Assembly (NCBI GenBank): GCA_031287685.1
Contig: JAITSQ010000019.1
Coordinates: forward strand, 1 to 64,000
Direction: 5' to 3'
Length of the DNA stretch: 64,000 nt
Origin: Clostridiales bacterium
GTDB taxonomy: Bacteria > Bacillota > Clostridia > Lachnospirales > WQUN01
The notes under the pieces were generated by a model. That model did no database searches. It saw nothing but the letters and a program-made list of their open reading frames with translations, and was not told where the DNA came from. Shown one piece after another: positions 58,515-64,000 of the stretch. A program made the translations under genes and the position numbers. Numbering within the stretch: the stretch's first letter is position 1; each line of letters starts with the position of its first letter.

Positions 58515-60494
58515 ATGCCTGATTTCAAAGTAGTTTCTCCATTTTCCCCGACCGGAGACCAGCCCGCCGCTATTGAAACAATCACGGCGGGCTTCAGAGA
58601 GGGCCGGAAATTTCAGACGCTGCTCGGCGTGACCGGCTCCGGCAAGACTTTTACAATGGCTAATATAGTAGAGAGGCTCAACCGCCCGACGCTTGTTATG
58701 GCGCACAACAAAACGCTCGCCGCGCAGCTTTATAACGAGTTCAGGGAGTTTTTCCCCAATAACGCGGTTGAGTATTTCGTCAGTTATTACGATTATTATC
58801 AGCCGGAGGCGTACGTGCCCTCCTCCGACACTTATATAGAGAAAGACTCGTCCATAAACGACGAGATTGACAAACTCCGTCACTCGGCCACGGCGGCCCT
58901 TTCGGAGCGGCGGGACGTGCTTATAGTGGCTTCGGTTTCGTGCATTTACGGCTTGGGCGACCCGATTGACTACAACGAAATGGTGATTTCCCTCCGGCCC
59001 GGGCAGGTTCGCGATAGGGACGAGGTTCTGCGCAAGCTCGTTGAAATCCGCTACGAGCGCGGCGATATGGACTTCAAGCGGGGGACCTTCCGCGTGCGGG
59101 GCGACGTTGTGGAGATTTTTCCGGCGTATTCGACCGACACGGCTTTCCGGGTGGATTTTTTCGGCGACGAGATTGAGAGCGTCGCGGAGATGAACCCGCT
59201 CACGGGAGAGGTTTTGGGCAAGCGAGCGCACGTGGCCATTTTCCCCGCGTCGCATTACGTCATAAACCGGGATAAAATGGAGGCGGCCATAGAGCGCGTT
59301 GAAAGCGAGCTTGAGGAGCGGCTGGCTTATTTCAAATCGGAGGACAGGCTGCTTGAGGCCCAGAGAATCGGCGAGCGCACGCGGTACGACCTTGAGATGA
59401 TGCGCGAAATGGGGTACTGCTCCGGCATAGAAAATTACTCCGCGCCGCTGTCGGGCAGGCCGCCGGGCAGCACGCCGCACACGCTTATAGATTATTTTCC
59501 GGAGGACTTCCTTATTATAGTGGACGAGAGCCACGTGTCCATACCGCAAATCCGCGGAATGTATAACGGGGACAGGGCGCGGAAAACCACGCTTGTGGAC
59601 TATGGATTCCGCCTGCCCTCCGCGCTTGATAACCGCCCGCTGAAGTTTGACGAGTTTGAGGCGAAAATCAATCAAATGCTTTTTGTTTCGGCCACGCCGT
59701 CAGTTTACGAGCGGGAGCACGCCCAGGGCCTTGTGGAGCAGATTCTGCGCCCGACGGGTCTCCTCGACCCGGAGATTTCCGTGCGCCCGGTCAAGGGACA
59801 GATTGACGACCTTATGGCGGAAATAAAAACGGTGACGGCGAGGGGTCAGAAAGTCCTTATAACGACGCTGACAAAAAGAATGTCGGAGGACCTGACGGAT
59901 TACCTGCGGGAAAACTCCGTCCGGGTGCGTTATCTGCACTCGGACGTTGAAACCCTGGAGCGGCTTGAGATTATACGCGATTTGCGCATGGATATTTTTG
60001 ACGTTATGGTGGGGATAAACCTGCTGCGGGAGGGGCTTGACATACCGGAAGTATCTCTCGTGGCGATAATCGACGCGGACAAGGAGGGCTTCCTGCGCTC
60101 GGAAACGTCGCTCATTCAGACGGTGGGCCGCGCCGCGCGAAATTCCGACGGCAGGGTGATTATGTACGCGGACAGAATCACCGACTCTATGCGCCGCGCA
60201 ATCGACGAAACGGGCCGCCGCCGCAAAATCCAGGACGAATATAACAAGCGCCACGGCATAACCCCGACGACCATAGTGAAAAAGGTGCACAGCGTCATAA
60301 CCGCTTCGGCGGACGGCGGCGGCCCGAAACGCAAGGGCTTGGAAAAAGACCCGGAGTCGATGAGCAATAAGGAGCTTCAGGCCGCGATTAAGAAGCTGGA
60401 GAAGGAGATGAAAACGGCCTCGGCGGAGTTAAGGTTTGAGGACGCGGCGCGGGCAAGGGACGAAATGCTGAAACTTCGGCAATATCTGACATAA
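58515..60494 (+). CDS. uvrB: Excinuclease ABC subunit B
   Basis: A 659-residue helicase-like damage verifier. [17 protein letters not shown] (Walker A), [17 protein letters not shown] (beta-hairpin), [16 protein letters not shown] and the C-terminal helicase motifs [16 protein letters not shown] and QTVGRAARN are present. A C-terminal UVR domain ([17 protein letters not shown]) follows. RBS TTTAAGGAGCC. It is followed by a YhfC protein and uvrA; uvrB-uvrA adjacency is common, but the inserted gene is not. Confidence 0.97.
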   Translation: MPDFKVVSPFSPTGDQPAAIETITAGFREGRKFQTLLGVTGSGKTFTMANIVERLNRPTLVMAHNKTLAAQLYNEFREFFPNNAVEYFVSYYDYYQPEAYVPSSDTYIEKDSSINDEIDKLRHSATAALSERRDVLIVASVSCIYGLGDPIDYNEMVISLRPGQVRDRDEVLRKLVEIRYERGDMDFKRGTFRVRGDVVEIFPAYSTDTAFRVDFFGDEIESVAEMNPLTGEVLGKRAHVAIFPASHYVINRDKMEAAIERVESELEERLAYFKSEDRLLEAQRIGERTRYDLEMMREMGYCSGIENYSAPLSGRPPGSTPHTLIDYFPEDFLIIVDESHVSIPQIRGMYNGDRARKTTLVDYGFRLPSALDNRPLKFDEFEAKINQMLFVSATPSVYEREHAQGLVEQILRPTGLLDPEISVRPVKGQIDDLMAEIKTVTARGQKVLITTLTKRMSEDLTDYLRENSVRVRYLHSDVETLERLEIIRDLRMDIFDVMVGINLLREGLDIPEVSLVAIIDADKEGFLRSETSLIQTVGRAARNSDGRVIMYADRITDSMRRAIDETGRRRKIQDEYNKRHGITPTTIVKKVHSVITASADGGGPKRKGLEKDPESMSNKELQAAIKKLEKEMKTASAELRFEDAARARDEMLKLRQYLT

Positions 60495-60522
60495 TTTGAC
60501 ATAACAGAGGAGAGAAAAAACA

Positions 60523-61344
60523 ATGTTAGTATTTTCCATAGTGTTCGCGGGGGCTTTCACGCTGTCCCTGCCCTTCCTGCTTTTAGCCATAGCCCGCCGG
60601 AAATGGACGGATATGAGCCGCGTCCCCTTCGTTTGGGGCCTCGTGATGTACACTGTCTTTGCGTTCATTTTGCAAAGCTCGATTTTGGACGGGGTTATCA
60701 TGCGCCAGTTTTTGGGACTTCAAAAAGACGGCAGCATGACGCTGGCGCTCACCGCGCCGCTTTTCTTCAGCCTTGTAACCGGGTTTCAAGCGGGCGTTTT
60801 TGAGGAAACGGCGCGGTTTGTCTCCTTTAATATATTAAAGCGGAAGCACAGCGGGCTGAAAACCGCCGTTTCCTACGGAATAGGCCACGGAGGCGTGGAA
60901 AGCATTATTATGGTTGGGCTGACGGCGGTTATCTCCCTCATAATACTGGCTTACCACGGCAAAATAGGCAGCGGGCTGCGCGCGGAGCTTGTGGCCGCGC
61001 AGTACCAGGACTTAATCACCACGCCCATAGCGGAGTTCTGGTGGAGCGCGTATGAGCGCGTACCGGCTTGCGCAATACACATCGGACTGTCGGTCATAAA
61101 CTGGTGCGCTGTCAACGTGAAAGGGAAGAAATGGCTTTTCCCCGTCGCGATATTGATGCACACCACGGTGGATTTTACTGTGAGAGCGGCTCAATTAGGT
61201 CTGGAAGCGGCGAACCCGGGCGGCGTCGGCGGCATCAACAGAATTGCAACCGAGGCGCTGACGACAATATTCACGGTGGTGATATGTATCGCGGCGCGGA
61301 AAATATACAAAAAGTACGCGGAATCAGGGCAAGAGGAGAAATAA
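60523..61344 (+). CDS. YhfC-family intramembrane protease-like protein
   Basis: A 273-residue membrane protein with about seven helices. The motifs [15 protein letters not shown] (EExxR), [16 protein letters not shown] (His, Glu) and MHTTVDFTV lie in transmembrane helices. They resemble the catalytic residues of CPBP/Abi intramembrane metalloproteases. The function is unknown. RBS AGAGGAGA. It lies between uvrB and uvrA with gaps of 28 and 3 bases, so it is probably in the same transcript. Confidence 0.85.
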   Translation: MLVFSIVFAGAFTLSLPFLLLAIARRKWTDMSRVPFVWGLVMYTVFAFILQSSILDGVIMRQFLGLQKDGSMTLALTAPLFFSLVTGFQAGVFEETARFVSFNILKRKHSGLKTAVSYGIGHGGVESIIMVGLTAVISLIILAYHGKIGSGLRAELVAAQYQDLITTPIAEFWWSAYERVPACAIHIGLSVINWCAVNVKGKKWLFPVAILMHTTVDFTVRAAQLGLEAANPGGVGGINRIATEALTTIFTVVICIAARKIYKKYAESGQEEK

Positions 61345-61347
61345 ACA

Positions 61348-64000
61348 ATGTCCCAAAAAGAAATCATCATCAAAGGCGCGCGGGAGAACAACCTCAAGGG
61401 CGTAAACCTCTCTATGCCTCGGGATAAATTTATCGTGTTCACGGGGATTTCCGGCTCCGGCAAGTCGTCTCTGGCGTTTGACACGATTTACGCCGAGGGC
61501 CAGCGGCGTTATATGGAGTCGCTCTCCGCCTACGCGAGGCAGTTTCTGGGCCAGATGGAGAAACCGAACGTCGAAAGCATTGAGGGGCTTTCGCCCGCCA
61601 TTTCAATCGACCAGAAAACGACGAGCCGCAACCCCCGCTCTACCGTAGGCACGGTGACGGAAATCAACGACTACCTGCGGCTTCTTTTCGCGCGGGCGGG
61701 CGTGCCGCATTGCCCGGTCTGCGGCAGGGAAATCCGGAAGCAGACGGTTGACCAGATTGCCGATAAAATTATGGAAATGCCGAAAAATACCCGTGTGCAG
61801 CTGCTCTCGCCCGTGGTGTCAAGGCGCAAGGGGGAGCACCTTAAAATCCTGGACGATATGCGCCGGAGCGGATACGCCCGCGTTCGCGCCGACGGCATTT
61901 TATACGAGCTTTCCGAGGAAATCCTCCTTGAGAAAAACAAGAAACACACCATAGAGGCGGTTATAGACCGCCTTGTGATAAAGGACGGCGTGCAGAGCCG
62001 GCTGACCGGCTCTATAGAAGCCGCGGTGCGCCTCTCAAAGGGGATGCTTACCGTGCTCGCCGGAGAGGACGCGGAAATCAGCTTCTCGACAAACTTCGCG
62101 TGCGCGGAGTGCGGCGTGAGCATAGAGGAGCTTGAGCCGCGCTTTTTCTCGTTTAACAATCCGCAGGGGGCTTGCCCGGAGTGCACCGGCCTTGGCTTCA
62201 AGCAGATTTTCGACGAGGAGCTTATCGTGCCGAACCCGGACTTGTCTCTGGCGGACGGGGCCATCTCCGCTATGGGGTGGAACAGCGCGGGCAGCCAGAA
62301 CAGTATGACCAACTCAATCCTGACGGAGCTGTCAAAAACTTATAAATTTAATATGAGGACGCCGTTCAAACGCCTGCCGAACCACATAAAGGCTCTTATA
62401 CTGCACGGGGAATACGGCGATATGAAGCCCGAAAAGCTGAATATCGGCTATATCTCCCAGGGGGAGCAGAAAAGCTACAGCTATTTCTGGGAGGGGGTCC
62501 TCCCGAACCTGACCCGGCGCTACCGGGAGACCACTTCGGACTTTATGAAGGCGGAGTACGAAAACCTTATGGCGAATATCACCTGCCCGGGCTGCGGCGG
62601 GGCGCGGCTGAAGCCGGAGGCGCTCTCCGTGACGGTGGGGGAAAGGAACATCTCCCAAGTTACGGATATGACTATAGGCGAGCTTCGAGAGTTCTTCGGG
62701 AAGCTTTCGCTCACGCCGACCCAGGCGCTGATAGCGGAGCAGATTCTTAAGGAAATCGGCGCGCGGGCCGGGTTTCTGGCGGACGTTGGGCTTAACTACC
62801 TGACGCTTTCCCGCGCGGCGGGGAGCCTCTCCGGCGGGGAGGCGCAGAGAATCCGCCTGGCCACGCAAATCGGCTCCGGGCTTGTCGGCGTCGTTTATAT
62901 TCTGGACGAGCCGAGCATCGGCCTTCATCAGCGGGACAACGACAAGCTGCTGAAAACTCTCAAGCGCCTGCGGGACATAGGCAACACGCTTATCGTCGTG
63001 GAGCACGACGAGGACACTATGCTCGCGTGCGATTATATCGTGGACATAGGGCCGGGCGCGGGGGAGCGCGGCGGGGAGGTGGTTTTCGCCGGGCCGCCCA
63101 GGGAGATTATTAAGTGCGGCGGCTCCATAACCGGGGACTACCTTTCGGGCCGGAGAAAGATTGAAATCCCCAAGGAGCGCCGGCCGACCGGGGAAGCCTG
63201 GCTTGAGCTGACGGGCTGCTCTCAGAATAACCTTAAAAATATAGACGTAAAAATCCCGCTGGGGGTGGTGACGTGCGTTACGGGGGTTTCGGGCAGCGGC
63301 AAAAGCACGCTCGTCAACGAAATCCTTTACAAGCGCCTCGCGAGGGATTTGAACCGCGCCAAGACCAGGCCCGGCGCGCATAAGGACATAAAGGGGGCCG
63401 AGCGGCTCGACAAAATCATAAATATAGACCAATCCCCGATTGGGCGCACGCCCAGGAGCAACCCGGCCACGTACACCGGTCTTTTTGACTTGGTGCGGGA
63501 CGTTTTCGCCGCGACGGAGGAGGCGCGGGTGCGCGGATATCAGAAAGGGCGCTTTTCCTTCAACGTGTCCGGGGGGCGGTGCGAGTATTGCTCCGGCGAC
63601 GGGATTATAAAAATCGAGATGCACTTCCTGCCGGACGTGTACGTGCCCTGCGAGGTCTGCCGCGGCAAACGCTACAACAGGGAGACGCTTGAGGTTATTT
63701 ATAAAGGAAAGACAATCGCGGACTGCCTTGATATGACGATTGAGGAGGCGCTTGAGTTTTTCGGCAAGCTGCCGCGTCTGCGGGACAAGCTGCGGACGCT
63801 GTGCGACGTGGGCCTGTCTTACGTGAAACTCGGGCAAAGCTCGACCACGCTTTCGGGGGGTGAGGCTCAGCGCGTCAAGCTGGCGGCGGAGCTTTCAAAA
63901 CGGGCCACCAGCCGGACGATTTATGTGCTGGACGAGCCGACGACCGGGCTTCACACCGCCGACGTGCATAAGCTGACGGATATCCTGCGCCGGCTGGCGG
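61348..64000 (+). CDS. uvrA: Excinuclease ABC subunit A, incomplete at the window end
   Basis: The first 884 codons of an ABC-type damage sensor; about 50-60 residues are missing. Two ATPase modules are visible: [22 protein letters not shown]-type and [16 protein letters not shown] as Walker A, and [18 protein letters not shown] and [17 protein letters not shown] as signatures. Zinc modules are at [33 protein letters not shown] and [30 protein letters not shown]. It works with UvrB (58515) in nucleotide excision repair. Confidence 0.97.
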   Translation, partial: MSQKEIIIKGARENNLKGVNLSMPRDKFIVFTGISGSGKSSLAFDTIYAEGQRRYMESLSAYARQFLGQMEKPNVESIEGLSPAISIDQKTTSRNPRSTVGTVTEINDYLRLLFARAGVPHCPVCGREIRKQTVDQIADKIMEMPKNTRVQLLSPVVSRRKGEHLKILDDMRRSGYARVRADGILYELSEEILLEKNKKHTIEAVIDRLVIKDGVQSRLTGSIEAAVRLSKGMLTVLAGEDAEISFSTNFACAECGVSIEELEPRFFSFNNPQGACPECTGLGFKQIFDEELIVPNPDLSLADGAISAMGWNSAGSQNSMTNSILTELSKTYKFNMRTPFKRLPNHIKALILHGEYGDMKPEKLNIGYISQGEQKSYSYFWEGVLPNLTRRYRETTSDFMKAEYENLMANITCPGCGGARLKPEALSVTVGERNISQVTDMTIGELREFFGKLSLTPTQALIAEQILKEIGARAGFLADVGLNYLTLSRAAGSLSGGEAQRIRLATQIGSGLVGVVYILDEPSIGLHQRDNDKLLKTLKRLRDIGNTLIVVEHDEDTMLACDYIVDIGPGAGERGGEVVFAGPPREIIKCGGSITGDYLSGRRKIEIPKERRPTGEAWLELTGCSQNNLKNIDVKIPLGVVTCVTGVSGSGKSTLVNEILYKRLARDLNRAKTRPGAHKDIKGAERLDKIINIDQSPIGRTPRSNPATYTGLFDLVRDVFAATEEARVRGYQKGRFSFNVSGGRCEYCSGDGIIKIEMHFLPDVYVPCEVCRGKRYNRETLEVIYKGKTIADCLDMTIEEALEFFGKLPRLRDKLRTLCDVGLSYVKLGQSSTTLSGGEAQRVKLAAELSKRATSRTIYVLDEPTTGLHTADVHKLTDILRRLA

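Noticed and set aside
58497-59675. Minus-strand open frame (392 codons) opposite uvrB
   Set aside because: Antisense to conserved UvrB motifs with no RBS or domain.
62332-63837. Long minus-strand open frame (501 codons) opposite uvrA
   Set aside because: It is antisense to well-conserved UvrA motifs, its residues are Arg/His/Pro-rich as expected from a shadow frame in GC-rich DNA, and it has no recognised domain.

Overview
The window looks like chromosome of a GC-rich, endospore-forming member of the Firmicutes (Bacillota), most likely class Clostridia. The evidence is a complete spoIIIAA-AH operon, a tmk-darA-yaaR-holB-ricT-yabB cluster in Bacillus-like order, an rsmB-rlmN-prpC-prkC-rsgA-rpe cluster, MecA, the rimP-nusA-rnpM-L7Ae-infB-rbfA operon, and an absence of outer-membrane genes. 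The genus cannot be read from the sequence. I see no rRNA, tRNA, phage module, insertion sequence with a transposase, or CRISPR array.

Layout. 1-2153: a cut-off unknown frame, ychF and a 65-residue membrane protein, with intergenic palindromes. 2281-7276: spoIIIA operon (+). 7340-21757: a long minus-strand series in transcription order rsmB, lipoprotein, rlmN, prpC, prkC, rsgA, rpe, YkvI-like, ispE, manA, dprA, topA. 21886-32287: plus-strand TPR protein, ddl, murI, tmk cluster, trpB, trpA. 32286-32512: a probable 6S RNA on the minus strand whose terminator abuts the trpA stop. 32697-36646: DUF2225 protein, htpG, xseB, polyprenyl synthase. 36825-37886: a low-GC orphan gene. 38216-44355 (minus): rpsI/rplM, a CZB chemoreceptor-like protein, a zinc-uptake operon with two accessory genes, and mecA. 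44640-51631 (plus): rimP to rbfA, aroC, a GDPD-like protein. 51621-52010: a DtxR-type regulator. 52245-56640: SEC-C protein, sua5, a small orphan, a fused arginine phosphatase-RpiB, a WecA/TagO-like transferase, RidA. 57213-64000: methionine gamma-lyase-like protein, uvrB, a YhfC-family protein, uvrA (cut by the window end).

The most unusual feature is a dispersed set of 60-180 bp palindromic elements without coding capacity in intergenic gaps (460-605, 1783-1951, 9439-9539, 12649-12824, 18638-18696, 24170-24252, 40068-40193, 44976-45139), plus a small hairpin repeat with fixed flanks and a changing stem (1746, 5363, 12677, 12725 and inside 460-605). Two elements share an internal core but have different terminal inverted repeats, and two share termini but have different cores, so they appear modular. 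The copy at 44976 has replaced the end of rimP, leaving a RimP without its C-terminal domain. Other points of interest are the YwlE-RpiB fusion, an orphan protein with a Cys/His spacing like CNF1/CheD deamidases, and an rsmB gene with no ordinary start codon.
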